Assembly: GCF_904849725.1 (NCBI RefSeq)
Contig: NC_058522.1
Span: 200,057,486-200,121,485, forward strand
Direction: 5' to 3'
DNA: 64,000 nt
DNA from: Hordeum vulgare subsp. vulgare
Taxonomy: Eukaryota > Streptophyta > Magnoliopsida > Poales > Poaceae
Part shown: in pieces, positions 32,076 through 43,240 of the stretch
Layout: every line of letters starts with the position of its first letter
Position numbering within the stretch: the stretch's first letter is position 1
Program-made: the position numbers and the translations under genes
Notes under the pieces: model-generated
The model's input: the letters and a program-made list of their open reading frames with translations, nothing else
What the model was told of the DNA's origin: nothing
The model's database searches: none

Positions 32076-34634
32076 ATGGACGTGGATCCAGCTACGGTAG
32101 CTCCAGTGCAGAGGGACAGGACTTCCTCGGATGTCAAGTCTTTCACCTCTGAGGACCTGGAACGGGCCCTTGCCAAGCAAAAAGAGGAGCATGATGCTTC
32201 TCTTGAGGCCATGATTCAAATGAGACTAGCATCACTAACCATAGGGACAACCACGTCCCCGAGGGCCTCAGGGCCCCACGTGCACGGTACTTCATTTGGC
32301 CAACCACCTCCGGAGAGGAACCAAACCAGTGTTCCATGGCTTTATGCCAGATCTCAAATTGAGAAACCTAAGTACAATCCTGGAGGAAAACCTCCCTTGC
32401 TTGATGACAATTCCGATTTTGCTTTGTGGAGAGTTGGTATGCAGGATCATCTTAGGTACGCCAATGATGAGATGCTGGACATCCTCGAGCATGGGTACAA
32501 TCCTATAGATCCAAGATGCCTCACGCCCAGAGAAACTTATGACAAGCATCTCAATGACACTGCGATCATGTGCATAGGAAAAGGAATGAATGACAAGCAA
32601 CGAAGACCATACATTCACATCACATGTGCCAAGGAATTGTGGGACAACATCGTAAGGACCAAGACCGGTACCTCCACTCTTCGGCTTGCTCAATATGAAA
32701 TTGCCAAGGGGAAATTACAGAATTTCTGTATGGAAAAGGGTGAATCTCCCAAGAAACTACTAGAACGACTCATGACTCTCGCCGCAGACATTGAGTCATG
32801 TGACTGTGACAAGACGCAAGATGGCTTCAATCTGACCAAGAGATTTCTTGTGGACAAGTTACTTCACGCTCTTGCTCCGTATCATCATCAAAGGGTATGG
32901 GACATGAGGCAGCATCATGGGTTCAAAGAAATGACTCCGGATGACATCATATCCACCTTCCAATTATTTGAAGAGTCAAAGGCAAATACAACAAAGCACC
33001 TAGCCATGCATGGCCCTTCAACATCAAAGATCAATCTTGCTTTGAAAGCCAAGCATGAGTATGACGAAGAAGAAAGTGAAGAAGAAGAGGGTGATGATGA
33101 CTGCGAAGATGGTATTGATGTTGACTCTGATGAAAGCCCATCTTATGAGGACATTGCTCTCTTTGTAAAGAAGTTCAGTCCAGGAAAGTTCAAGGGTAGA
33201 TTCCCAAAGAAGAAGGTAAGGAAATGCTATAACTGTGAGGAAACCAACCACTTCTCCAATGACTGCCCTTATGAGAAGAGAGAAGACAAACCAAGGTTTC
33301 CAAAGACCTTTGTAAAGAAGAAGTTGCCAAACCCTATGAACTCCAAGTTCAAGAGGACTAATGGAAGAGCAATGGTTGCACAAGAAGAATCAGATCCAGA
33401 AGATGTTGGTGGAGTTGCCGGAGTAGCTCAAGATACACAAAGCACCTTGAGGCTAGTCAACAAAAGTGGTGATGTTGTTCACTACAACTATATGAAGGAC
33501 TACAAGGGAAATGCTCACAAGTGTTTGATGGCAAAGACTGCCATGGGAGATGAGGAAGACCAAAGTTCCCATGATAAGGTTAAGGTAACTCCACGGTTAA
33601 ACTCTTTCAGTCTAGTTTCCACTCCTTATGATGAGTATCTTGATGCGGAAGATCACTATGAGGATAATGACTTAGATCATCCCATGTTTGCAAAAATAAA
33701 CAAATTTATGTGCTCTCTTAAAGGAAAGAAGCTCACTATGTTTCGCATACTTATGGAAATGGTGAGTAAGCACACCAATACCATCAAGGAACTTGAAACC
33801 CTCGTCACTGAGGAGAAGGAGAGAAATGAACTCCTTGAGCAGAAAGTCCTGTATGAGGAAGCACAAAATGATGCACTATGTTCAAAAGTAGGTGAAAACC
33901 TTGATAAACATGCTAATGATCTTGCCTCCTTGAAAAAGGCTGAATATGTGTGCAAAGAATTACTAAATGATAAAGACCGACTTGTGAACTCTCATGCTTC
34001 CCTTTCTAAGGACTGTGAGCGTCTATCCTTGTCTCTCAAAGACAAGGAAGAGAAACTTACTGTTCTTACAAAGAGCTTTGAGGCACTTAAGGTCACTTAT
34101 CTTGACACTCTAGCTAAGGCCTACTCCTCACCTATTATCAATGTTGATACCTGCACTACTAACTCTAGTAGTGAACTGACGTCTATCCTAGAGGAAAACT
34201 GTTCGTTAAAGGCACAGCTAGACAGAGGTCTCATGACATGTGCACAAGGACAAAAGACTCTTAATGAGATCTTAAGTCGATACAATGGAGGTTTCGCCAA
34301 GGAAGGGCTTGGGTTCAACCCAAGCACTGCCAAGAACAGTGCATCTCCTCTCAAGTGTACCACTCCACTTAAAGAAATATTTGTACGAGAGGGACACACG
34401 GAGAAAGGTAAGGTTGTGAGTGGATCGGCCACTAGGGCTTCGTCTACTCACAACAAGACAACCGAATTCATGCCTCCATCCTATGTACTCCGCAAATCAA
34501 AGGCAGGAGAGGTCTATGCTAAATCCGTTGGTCCCTGTAATGCATTTCGATTCTATGCTATTTGGGTCCCTAAGACTCTTGTAACTAATGTGAAAGGCCC
34601 CATGACAAAATGGGTACCTCAAACCAAGTCTTAA
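32076..34634 (+). CDS. Sirevirus Gag
   Basis: This intact 852-codon frame begins about 50 bases after the PBS with MDVDPATVAPVQ. The N-terminal third resembles the copia UBN2/gag domain (FALWRVGMQDHLR, AKELWDNIVRTKTGTS, LLERLMTLAADIESC). An acidic stretch at about residues 328-350 precedes a zinc knuckle CYNCEETNHFSNDCP at about residues 387-401. The C-terminal half (about residues 570-720) is a long Glu/Lys/Leu-rich coiled coil. A Gag extended by a coiled coil after the zinc knuckle is typical of Sireviruses. Gag forms the particle and packages RNA. The stop at 34632-34634 separates it from pol, which lies in the next frame, so pol expression would need a frameshift or another device. Confidence 0.92.
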   Translation: MDVDPATVAPVQRDRTSSDVKSFTSEDLERALAKQKEEHDASLEAMIQMRLASLTIGTTTSPRASGPHVHGTSFGQPPPERNQTSVPWLYARSQIEKPKYNPGGKPPLLDDNSDFALWRVGMQDHLRYANDEMLDILEHGYNPIDPRCLTPRETYDKHLNDTAIMCIGKGMNDKQRRPYIHITCAKELWDNIVRTKTGTSTLRLAQYEIAKGKLQNFCMEKGESPKKLLERLMTLAADIESCDCDKTQDGFNLTKRFLVDKLLHALAPYHHQRVWDMRQHHGFKEMTPDDIISTFQLFEESKANTTKHLAMHGPSTSKINLALKAKHEYDEEESEEEEGDDDCEDGIDVDSDESPSYEDIALFVKKFSPGKFKGRFPKKKVRKCYNCEETNHFSNDCPYEKREDKPRFPKTFVKKKLPNPMNSKFKRTNGRAMVAQEESDPEDVGGVAGVAQDTQSTLRLVNKSGDVVHYNYMKDYKGNAHKCLMAKTAMGDEEDQSSHDKVKVTPRLNSFSLVSTPYDEYLDAEDHYEDNDLDHPMFAKINKFMCSLKGKKLTMFRILMEMVSKHTNTIKELETLVTEEKERNELLEQKVLYEEAQNDALCSKVGENLDKHANDLASLKKAEYVCKELLNDKDRLVNSHASLSKDCERLSLSLKDKEEKLTVLTKSFEALKVTYLDTLAKAYSSPIINVDTCTTNSSSELTSILEENCSLKAQLDRGLMTCAQGQKTLNEILSRYNGGFAKEGLGFNPSTAKNSASPLKCTTPLKEIFVREGHTEKGKVVSGSATRASSTHNKTTEFMPPSYVLRKSKAGEVYAKSVGPCNAFRFYAIWVPKTLVTNVKGPMTKWVPQTKS

Positions 34635-34637
34635 TTC

Positions 34638-36188
34638 GTTACAGGTTGTTTTCTCCGAAGGAGCCAAATGGGTGATCGACAGTGGATGCACCAATCATAT
34701 GACCGGAGATAGTAACTTGCTCTATGATTTCATGCAAGCCATTCGACCATACATGAGCATTGTATTTGGTGGAGGGTCGAAAGGGCAGGTAATTGGGTTG
34801 GGCAAGGTGCCAATCACTAATGACATGTCTATTGCAAATGTCATGCTTGTCCAATCTCTTCAATATCATTTACTTTCAGTTCGCCAATTGGCTTCCGTCG
34901 GTTATGACACATTATTTGGACTAACGGATGTGAAAGTCTTTAAGAGAGACACTCTTGAAGTGGCCTTTGTTGGAGAGTTGGATGGCAAACTTTACACGGT
35001 TGATTTCTCGAAAGAGAGCACTTTCCATACAACTTGTCTAATGGCCAAGGCCGACATGGGATGGCTGTGGCATCGCCGGCTCACCCATGTTGGCATGAAA
35101 AATCTTCAAAATCTCTTAAACGGAAATCACATCCTTGGACTAACAAATGTATCTTTTAAGAAAGATCGTGTGTGCAGTGCATGCATAGCTGGGAAACAAC
35201 ATCAATCAAGACATCCACCCAAGAACATTGTATCCACTTCGAGGCCGTTAGAGCTCATTCATGTGGATCTGTTTGGGCCTCCTTCATGGGAAAGTCTTGG
35301 AGGGAAAAAGTATGGCCTAGTCATTGTTGATGATTACTCAAGATATATATGGGTGTTCTTTCTCAAGTCCAAGGACAAGACGAAGATCACTTTCATTGAC
35401 TTTGCCAAACAAGCCCAGCGGAAGTTTGACAAGGACATCAAGGCAGTAAGAAGTGATAATGGCTCTGAGTTCAAGAACTACACCCTAGAAGAATTTCTTA
35501 GTGATGAGGGAATTGAACATCAGTACTCCGCACCTTACACCCCTCAACAAAATGGTGTGGCAGAGAGGAAGAACCGGACACTTGTGGAAATGGCAAGGTC
35601 CATGTTAGAAGAATACAAGTCACCACATAGTTTTTGGCTGAGGCCGTCAACACAGCATGTCATGCATCAAACCGGCTCTTTCTCCGATCAATATTGGAAA
35701 AGACTCCATATGAGGTCCTAACTGGGAACAAGCCCAATGTTAAGTACTTTCGTGTGTTTGGATGCAAATGTTTCATCCTCAACAAATGGGAGCAGTTAGG
35801 AAAATTTCAATCCAAAACAACTGAAGGGATTTTTGTTGGCTATGGGTCAAACTCTCACGCCTACACAGTCTACAACAAATCCGCTGGATGTGTTATAGAA
35901 ACCTGTGACGTGAAGTTTGATGAATTTAACCGCTCCCATGGGGAGCAAGTTGATCTAGATGATGCAGGTGAAGAAGACTCCCCACAAGTTATCTTAAACA
36001 TGGGTGTAGGTGCACTTCTTCCCATGGAACAAAGACCCCATGATGATGATGAAGATGATGAGAATATCTCTCATCCTCAAGACAGTTCACTGCCCGTACC
36101 TCCACAAGATACTAGCACACACATCATGCCAATTGTTGAGGATCAAGTGGGAGAACATGTCTCTCACCCTGATGACACTCAAGAATAA
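34638..36188 (+). pseudogene. Sirevirus pol part 1: protease and integrase
   Basis: The frame before 35721 shows the copia protease (WVIDSGCTNHMTGD, with the catalytic Asp-Ser-Gly), the GAG-pre-integrase motif (LWHRRLTHVGMKNL, CSACIAGKQH) and the integrase core (HVDLFGP, VRSDNGSEF, GVAERKNRTL), so all three DDE acidic residues are present. A single-base loss near 35640 moves the reading to the frame 35634-36188 (AEAVNTACHASNRLF, FGCKCFILN, GIFVGY). That frame meets a TAA at 36186-36188, probably from CAA. Pol lies in a different frame from gag. With a frameshift and a stop it cannot make a full polyprotein. Confidence 0.9.
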
Positions 36189-38009
36189 GTTGATCTTCAA
36201 GAGGTAGACCAAAGTATGGGTATGCTTGATGATGAACCTCAACAGGTGCAACGCGAAGAGGAATATCTTCCTCCGCACATAAATGATCCATATGTTGAGG
36301 ACGTTGATGATGGAAACAAAGTCGAACCTCGTGAAACATTGACCTCCATCATGCCACGTGTGGCCGGTCGTGTTGATATTGATCAAATCCTCACAGGCGT
36401 GTCGGAAGGTAGAGTGACTCGTAAACAATTAAAAAATTTCTGTGCTCACTTTTTGTTTGTCTCTAGTACCGTGCCACACAGGGTTCAGGATGCATTGTGT
36501 GACAATGACTGGCTACTTGCTATGCATGAGGAGCTAAACAGTTTTACACGCAACGAAGTATGGTCATTGGTAGAACGACCAACTGAGGAACATAATGTCA
36601 TTGGAACTAAATGGATTTTCAAGAACAAGGAAGATGAGAACGGGACTGTCCTACGCAACAAGGCAAGGTTAGTAGCACAGGGGTACTCCCAAGTTGAAGG
36701 TTTGGACTTTGGTGAAACTTTCGCCCCTGTTGTTCGTCTTGAGTCCATTCGCATTTTATTGGCCTATGCTGCTTTCAATGGTTTTACTTTGCATCAAATG
36801 GATGTGAAAAGTGATTTTCTTAACGGTCCTCTACAGGAAGAGGTATATGTATCACAACCACCTGGGTTTGTTGACCCTCATCACAAAGACCATGTATATA
36901 AACTTCACAAGGCTCTGTATGGTCTTAAACAAGCACCCCGTGCTTGGTACGATCATCTTAAGAAGTTCCTACTCGATGATGGCTTTGTGGTGGGGGTGAT
37001 CGATCCCACTCTTTTTACTAAGAGGGAAAATGGTGATTTAATCTTATGCCAAATCTATGTAGATGACATCATTTTTGGTTCTCCTAACATCCATTTGTGC
37101 AAGAAGTTTGCGGCCTCCATGACCAAGACCTTTGAGATGTCACTCAACACGGACTTGAAGTTCTTTCTTGGTTTTCAAATACAACAATTTCAAGAAGGGA
37201 TTTTCTTGTCTCAAACTAAGTACCTCAAGGACATTCTTGAAAAATTTGATATGACAAATGCTAAACCAATGAAGACACCTATGGCCACCGATGTAGTTCT
37301 AAATGAAGACTCAAACGGTATTCCTTTTGACCCATCTACTTACCGCTCCATGATTGGTTCGCTGCTTTATCTTTGCGCATCTAGACCGGACATCATGTTA
37401 AGTGTAGGAATATGTGCTAGACTTCAAGCTTCCCCTATGGAAAGCCATCACACGGCGGTTAAGCATATTCTTAGATACCTTGTTCACACCCCAAAGTTAG
37501 GCTTATGGTACCCTAAGGATGCAAAGTTTGATCTTATTGGGTATTCCGATGCGGATTGGGCCGGTGATAAAGTGGGACGGAAATCCACTTCCGGTGCATG
37601 TCAGTTTCTTGGACGCTCCTTGGTAAGTTGGTCCTCGAAGAAGCAGAACTGTGTTTCTCTCTCCACGACCGAGGCCGAATATATTGCAGCCGCAAGCTGT
37701 GCAACCCAACTGCTATGGATGAGGCAAACACTCAAGGATTATGGTATCACGTATCGACACGTTCCTCTTCTCTGTGATAATGAAAGTGCCATCAAGATCT
37801 CCGAGAACCCCATTGATCACCCTCGCACAAAACATATTGATATTAGGTATCATTTCTTGAGAGACCATGTGCAAAATGGTGACATTGATATTACCCATGC
37901 GGGTACCGACATGCAGTTAGCCGACATTTTCACCAAGCCACTTAGCGTAGCTAGGTTCTGTCAACTTCGGCGTGAACTTGGTATCTTGGAGCTTGACAAC
38001 ATATCTTGA
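36189..38009 (+). pseudogene. Sirevirus pol part 2: reverse transcriptase and RNase H
   Basis: The frame 36216-38009 (597 codons) is open and continues the frame before the TAA at 36186. It has the copia RT blocks [41 protein letters not shown], the active site YVDDIIFGS and the thumb [12 protein letters not shown]. The RNase H follows ([44 protein letters not shown]). All catalytic residues I can recognise are present. Only the upstream stop and frameshift separate it from protease and integrase. A PPT-like AGGGGGAG lies just downstream at 38069-38077. Confidence 0.92.
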
Positions 38010-38229
38010 AATCTTGCACACATGCACACACTCACATTATGGTTGTGTCTTGATGTGCGCATGTATTTAGGGGGAGTGAGTCGTAATTCTATGTTTTTAA
38101 GATGACAAAGTATGCATAGATCAATTCATGCATGTAATGCTTGTAGGAAAACCATGTTCATATTTTTTTTGTGTGCGATACCATGCAAGTCATCATCATC
38201 AAAACACACACAAAAAACAGAATCAGCCT

Positions 38230-38400
38230 CTGCCTCCACCTCGTTCTCGGACGTCCGACTAATCTCGGAGTCCGGCGGCAAAATCTCCTCCGGTCGTCCG
38301 ACCAGTGTCGGTCGTCCAACGCCAAAATAACCTCCGGACGTCCGACGCCTGTCGGACGTCCGATGCCTCGGGGCCTATATATATAGCTGGGCGCGGGGAT
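38230..38400 (+). promoter_or_regulatory. Internal LTR-like promoter candidate ahead of the envelope-position ORF
   Basis: This GC-rich block contains several CGGACGTCCG-type palindromes (for example CTCGGACGTCCGA at 38247, CTCCGGACGTCCGA near 38332 and GTCGGACGTCCGA near 38351), the same motif that fills the LTR U3. A TATA box CTATATATATAG follows at 38375-38386. The order palindromes-TATA matches the LTR promoter at 30735-31292. It sits between pol and the next ORF and could drive a separate transcript. That it acts as a promoter is inference. Confidence 0.5.
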
Positions 38401-38662
38401 GGGCTTTTGCCCTAACCCTCAGCGCCCCATTTTCCCCCAGCCGCCGCCGCTAACTCGAGGAGCTCCTGCCCGGCACCGCCAACCTCGAGATCGGGCCGAT
38501 ATCCTCCACGGATCCCCCACTCCTACCTCCATATTCTTCGCGGGATCCATCCTCAGGTCGCTCCTCCGTCTCCTTTCGCGTTGGATTTGCTTTTCTCTCC
38601 CATGTATCCCCATGTTCGTTCCTCATTTGGGGATTTTTCATCCGCGTAGGTGTTTGAGCTCC

Positions 38663-40228
38663 ATGGGCAAGACCAAGCACACCGCTCGGAAGACCGTGGC
38701 CGACTCATCCTCTCGCACCCCTATGAACACGGGGTCGGACTCGAATGAGCCAATTCGTCCCTTCAAACGGACTGCCCGACGTTCTCCGGCCCGGCGTTCG
38801 CCGTCTCCCTCATCGTCTGATGGTGCTGACCCCGACTTCGAGGAGGAGCTTGCCGCCGAGGACGTTCTTGAGCACGTCACTCGAAGGTCCAAGCCAAAGA
38901 CCGGGACTCGCAGGGCGTCCTACATGCCACAACCTCCTCCTTCCCAGCCCGCAGGTGAAGCTCGCCGCATTTCACTAGAACCTCCTGCCACGTTAGGTCG
39001 TGCTATCACAAATTTCACCACACTTGGCGCAGCTTCATATCTCACTTTCTGTCGCGACATAGATCAATACGAGGTCAGATGTGACTCTACGGACTCACGT
39101 TTCCGCACAAACGTCCAGGCGGACATCTTTACCACAGTCATAGTTCCTAAGGGGTTATCTATTCATCACTTTATTTATGTTGAGCATATTCGCATGCACC
39201 CGGCGAAATATCCGGGTGCCATTGAGCTTATTGAGGCATCAGGGCTTGCCGCCCCGTTTGCCTTTCATTGCGACTTTAATGTTGCTGCCATTCACCAGTT
39301 CTATGCCACATGCCATTTTGGCTCCGACAACACTATCAGCTGGATCTCCTCTCACGTTCGCTTCGAAGCTTCTTATGCTACATTTGTTGCCGCACTGGGT
39401 TTACCCAATTCTGGGTTCAAAATACATAGGGATGATCCTAACCATGTGCCTAAGTCTATTGACGTGTGTGGACATCTTCTCAAGCCACTACGTGAGCTTG
39501 ATGCAGATGAGCGCATGAAGGACCTTAACCGGGTATCCATCTGGCGCTCACCTTACTTCATTATTTTTCAGTGTCTCATTCGCACCATCTATACCAAGAT
39601 GGGTGATAAGGGTTCTTGCAGTGGCTATTGTATCGACATCATGTATCACTTGTTCGAGAACCCTAAGGGAAAAATCAATGTGCCCCATTTTCTATGGCAT
39701 GAGATTCGTCTTGCTAGCTTTCAGTACAAGCGAGCCTTTCCTCACGCTCCTTTCATCCAGGCACTTAGTAACCATGTTGCTAATTTCTCTGTGGCTGTCA
39801 CTCACACCCATCGCAAGTGGGTCATTCCCGCTCACATGGCGGATGACTTTGCTCCCAAGAAAGCCCCCTCATCCTCCACATCCACTCGTCGCACTGCTGC
39901 ACGGGCCGCCACCCCCTCATCTAGCTCCGCTCCTCTCGGTCGCATTGCCAAATTCCTTGGCAAGGCACATTCTGCGTTGATGAAGGTCGTCTCTTTCCAG
40001 TGTGGTCAAACCCATGAGATGGTTTCTCGCTTAGTCTCCTCCAAGAATGCCCTCAAGGCTCATTTGAGAGCCTCGGGCGCTCTTGATGTGAGTGATGATG
40101 AGGCCCCTCCTGCTGCTCCTCCTACTGATTTTGGCTTCCCTTCTGGTCCGGAGTGGTCTGATTTCCTTGACGAGGCTGGTGGCAGTGGCTTGGCTGATGA
40201 TGCTGATGATGATGGTGATGAGCTCTGA
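38663..40228 (+). CDS. Sirevirus envelope-position ORF, function unknown
   Basis: The open frame spans 38399-40228 (609 codons). The ATG at 38399 lies only about 13 bases after the TATA, so the ATG at 38663 (MGKTKHTARKT, 521 residues) is the more likely start. The protein has a basic, Ser/Arg/Pro-rich N-terminus, an acidic stretch near residues 55-65, a folded-looking middle (YLTFCRDIDQYEV, FVAALGLPNSGF, WRSPYFIIFQCLIRTIY, FLWHEIRLASFQYKRAFPHA) and an acidic C-terminus. I see no signal peptide or clear membrane anchor, so an envelope role is not supported. The middle recalls a 'putative plant transposon protein' domain found in other grass elements, but I cannot confirm it. The frame is intact, unlike pol. 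Confidence 0.75.
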   Translation: MGKTKHTARKTVADSSSRTPMNTGSDSNEPIRPFKRTARRSPARRSPSPSSSDGADPDFEEELAAEDVLEHVTRRSKPKTGTRRASYMPQPPPSQPAGEARRISLEPPATLGRAITNFTTLGAASYLTFCRDIDQYEVRCDSTDSRFRTNVQADIFTTVIVPKGLSIHHFIYVEHIRMHPAKYPGAIELIEASGLAAPFAFHCDFNVAAIHQFYATCHFGSDNTISWISSHVRFEASYATFVAALGLPNSGFKIHRDDPNHVPKSIDVCGHLLKPLRELDADERMKDLNRVSIWRSPYFIIFQCLIRTIYTKMGDKGSCSGYCIDIMYHLFENPKGKINVPHFLWHEIRLASFQYKRAFPHAPFIQALSNHVANFSVAVTHTHRKWVIPAHMADDFAPKKAPSSSTSTRRTAARAATPSSSSAPLGRIAKFLGKAHSALMKVVSFQCGQTHEMVSRLVSSKNALKAHLRASGALDVSDDEAPPAAPPTDFGFPSGPEWSDFLDEAGGSGLADDADDDGDEL

Positions 40229-40599
40229 GCGTGATTGGTGCTGTTGATGGCTCCCTTTTTGGTACTTGGTGCCAAAGGGGGAATAATGTATCGTAGTTTT
40301 TATCGTCATTTTTAGTCTTTGGAGATTTAATGTAATGGATAAACTCATGTATGGCTGCTTATGAATGGTTGTGACTTGCAATGGATTGCTATGATATCAT
40401 CATAGACTATTATGTCTTGCTTCCCTATTTCTATGATGATCTATTATCTTTACATGTTGATCCATTGGAGCTTCGATTTTTTTTATCATGCATATCTTAA
40501 GGGGGAGCTCCGTACTAAATATCTCCTAGACTATAATGTATGTTAAATCTTTTTGAGACCTATGTATATGTTGTCATCAACTACCAAAAAGGGGGAGAT
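40229..40599 (+). other. Sirevirus 3' untranslated region with polypurine tract
   Basis: Non-coding sequence after the ORF contains three PPT-like tracts: AAAGGGGGAA at about 40274-40283, AAGGGGGAG at 40499-40507, and AAAAAGGGGGAGA at 40586-40598, directly before the 3' LTR. The last is the likely functional PPT. Confidence 0.8.
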
Positions 40600-42223
40600 T
40601 GAAAGTGCATGCTATGCCCCTAATCGTCTTTTGGTGTTAATGACAACACATACATAGGAAACTAATCCTATTTGTTGAGTGTGTAGTAGATTGAGAATTA
40701 TGTGCCAAAGGTTGTCTGAAAAGATTGGGAAGTTATATTTCGAGAAGGCTCGGGATTAAGAAGAGATGATGTAGATTAGCCTTTTGAGTTTACTGATATT
40801 GAGTATAGGGATCCCTCACTATTAAGAGGGGATCACAGGTTTTGCGATGAACTTGCTCATACCACATCTTTACTATCATACCAAACACCACACAATCTAC
40901 ACTCTGTTCTCAATTCAAAACAAGTCTATTGCCTCGGACATCCGGCTCCCTCCGGACGTCCGAGGGCCGGACGACCGGCAGGCTTCGGAAATCCGCAGCC
41001 CGTCACCAGAAGTTTGTAAGGCATATAACTCGGAAATCCGGCTCCCTTCGGACATCCGAGGGCCGGACGTCCGGCCAAGCCCCGAAAATCCGGAAGCCTG
41101 CACCAGTAGAATTTGTGTTCTATAACTCGGAAATCCGGCTCCCTCCGGACGTCCGAGCGCCGGACGTCCGACCCCCGTCGGAAATCCGGAAACTACCACC
41201 AGTAGAAGTTGAGCTGTATAACACGGATTTCCGGTCTACTCCGGACGTCCGGACGCTGATAAATTCAAAATAGGTTCAGTCGTATCTACAGGCCTCGGAC
41301 GACCGACCCCTGTCGGACGTCCGGTCGCTGATAAATTCAAAAGAGTTCCAGTCATGCCCACAGGCCTTGGACGACCGACCCCTGTCGGACGTCCGGTCCC
41401 TCGCGGACGCCCGGACTTCCGGCAACTGTCGGACGTCCGGACCCTGTGTGACTTAAGAACCTCCAACAGCTGGATTTCACTCCACACTATATATACTCTT
41501 CTCCCACCTCCTGAAAGGGTGTTCAACACAGCTAGAATACACCCAAGAACACCTTTCCTCTCACTCACTCTTGTCTACACCAAATCCTAGATCCCAAGAG
41601 CATTCGTGAGTCCTTTTGAGTGTTGTTCCAATCAAAAGATAGATCGTCTCCCTCTCCTCCTTCCCACCAAAGTGATTTGTGATTTGAGCAAGTTTTGAGC
41701 AATCCCCGTGATCTTGTTACTCTTGGAGGTTGGAGACTCCTAGGCGGTAGGAGTCTTCGGAGAGGAATCAAACCATTGTGATATCCCCCGGAAAGTTTGT
41801 GAAGGTTTGGAAGCCACCTCAAGGCTTACCACTAGTGGTTGAGAAACGCCTTCGTGGAGCTATCTCAAAGGGAGAATAGGGTGAGCCTTCGTGGCATTGG
41901 TGTGCCTTCGTGGTAACATCCGCCCCTCTAACGGTGAAGTAGCTTCCCTCCAAGGAAGTGAACATCGGGATACATCCTTGTCTCTCTCGAAGTTTCGGTT
42001 ATTCCTAACCCTAACTCTCTACTTGTGTTAATCCTTATTACATACTTGTATTTGATTATTGTTTACCGCTTGTCTTACTTCACTCCAAATAGCTTACCCA
42101 TTGTCATAGCAATTATTAGGCTTACACTCATATTCCGCACTTTAGCCTAAAATTGCTAAGTAATTATTAAAATTTGGATTTGTACCTATTCACCCCCCTC
42201 TAGGTCCATCTCGATCCTTTTCA
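40600..42223 (+). mobile_element. Sirevirus 3' LTR (shared with the truncated second copy)
   Basis: This 1624-bp repeat starts TGAAAGTGCAT and ends TTTTCA, nearly identical to 30394-32021. The TATA box is at about 41487-41496. It is followed by a PBS and gag rather than by flanking DNA, so it also serves as the 5' LTR of the truncated copy. Confidence 0.92.
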
Positions 42224-43240
42224 ATTGGTATCAGATCCTCGTGCTCTATTCGTGTGGCTTAACCACCCTATGGCGAGATGGACGTGGATCCATCTACGGT
42301 AGCTCCAGTGCAGAGGGACGGGACTTCCTCGGAAGTCAAGTCTGTCACCTCTGAGGACCTGGAACGGGCCCTTGCCAAGCAAAAAGAGGAGCATGATGCT
42401 TCTCTTGAGGCCATGATTCAAATGAGACTAGGATCACTAACCACGGGGACAACCACGTCCCCAAGGGCCTCAGGGCCCCACGTGCACGGTACTTTATTTG
42501 GCCAACCACCTCCGGAGAGGAACCAAACCAGTGTTCCATGGCTTTATGCTAGATCTCAAATTGAGAAACCTAAGTACAATCCTAGAGGAAAACCTCCCTT
42601 GCTTGATGACAATTCCGATTTTGCTTTGTGGAGAGTTGGTATGCAGGATCATCTTAGGTATGCCAATGATGAGATGCTGGACATCCTCGAGCATGGGTAC
42701 AATCCTGTAGATCCAAGATGCCTCACGCCCAGAGAAACTTATGACAAGCATCTCAATGACACTGTGATCATGTGCATAAGAAAAGGAATGAATGACAAGC
42801 AACGAAGACCATACATTCACATCACAAGTGCCAAGGAATTGTGGGACATCATCATAAGGACCAAGACCGGTACCTCCACTCTTCGGCTTGCTCAATATGA
42901 AATTGCCAATGGGCAATTACAGAATTTCTGTATGGAAAAGGGTGAATCTCCCAAGCAACTACTAGAACGACTCATGACTCTCGCCGCAGACATTGAGTCA
43001 TGTGACTGTGACAAGACGCAAGATGGCTTCAATCTGACCAAGAGATTTCTTGTGGACAAGTTACTTCACGCTCTTGCTCCGTATCATCATCAAATGGTAT
43101 GGGACATGAGGCAGCATCATGGGTTCAAAGAAATGACTCCGGATGACATCATATCCACCTTCCAATTATTTGAAGAGTCAAAGGCAAATGCAACAAAGCA
43201 CCTAGCCATGCATGGCACTTCAACATCAAAGATCAATCTT
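42224..43240 (+). pseudogene. Truncated second Sirevirus copy: PBS and N-terminal gag
   Basis: A PBS (TTGGTATCAGATCC, one base changed from the first copy) is followed by a gag frame from 42278 that matches the first gag (MDVDPSTVAPVQ, FALWRVGMQDHLR) up to residue about 321. At 43240 the sequence changes abruptly from GATCAATCTT to CCGGGCCTCC of E3 pol. The frame runs 8 codons into E3 sequence before stopping. Everything after the gag N-terminal domain is missing. Confidence 0.9.

Larger units (their letters stand above)
30394..43240 (+). mobile_element. Sirevirus-type (SIRE/Maximus-like) Ty1/copia element plus truncated tandem copy
   Basis: The cluster reads LTR (30394-32021), internal region, LTR (40600-42223), then a second PBS and gag start that break off at 43240. 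Gag of 852 codons, copia domain order PR-IN-RT-RH, an extra ORF between pol and the 3' LTR, several PPT-like tracts and CG-rich palindromes in the LTRs all fit Sireviruses. The two LTRs differ at few sites, so this is one of the younger insertions. LTR-internal-LTR-internal order indicates two copies sharing an LTR, as unequal LTR recombination would produce. The left flank is E3 pol; the right junction is with a second copy of E3 pol. Confidence 0.9.

Noticed and set aside
38663..40228. True envelope glycoprotein
   Set aside because: No signal peptide, membrane anchor or cysteine-rich ectodomain is visible; only its position resembles an env gene.
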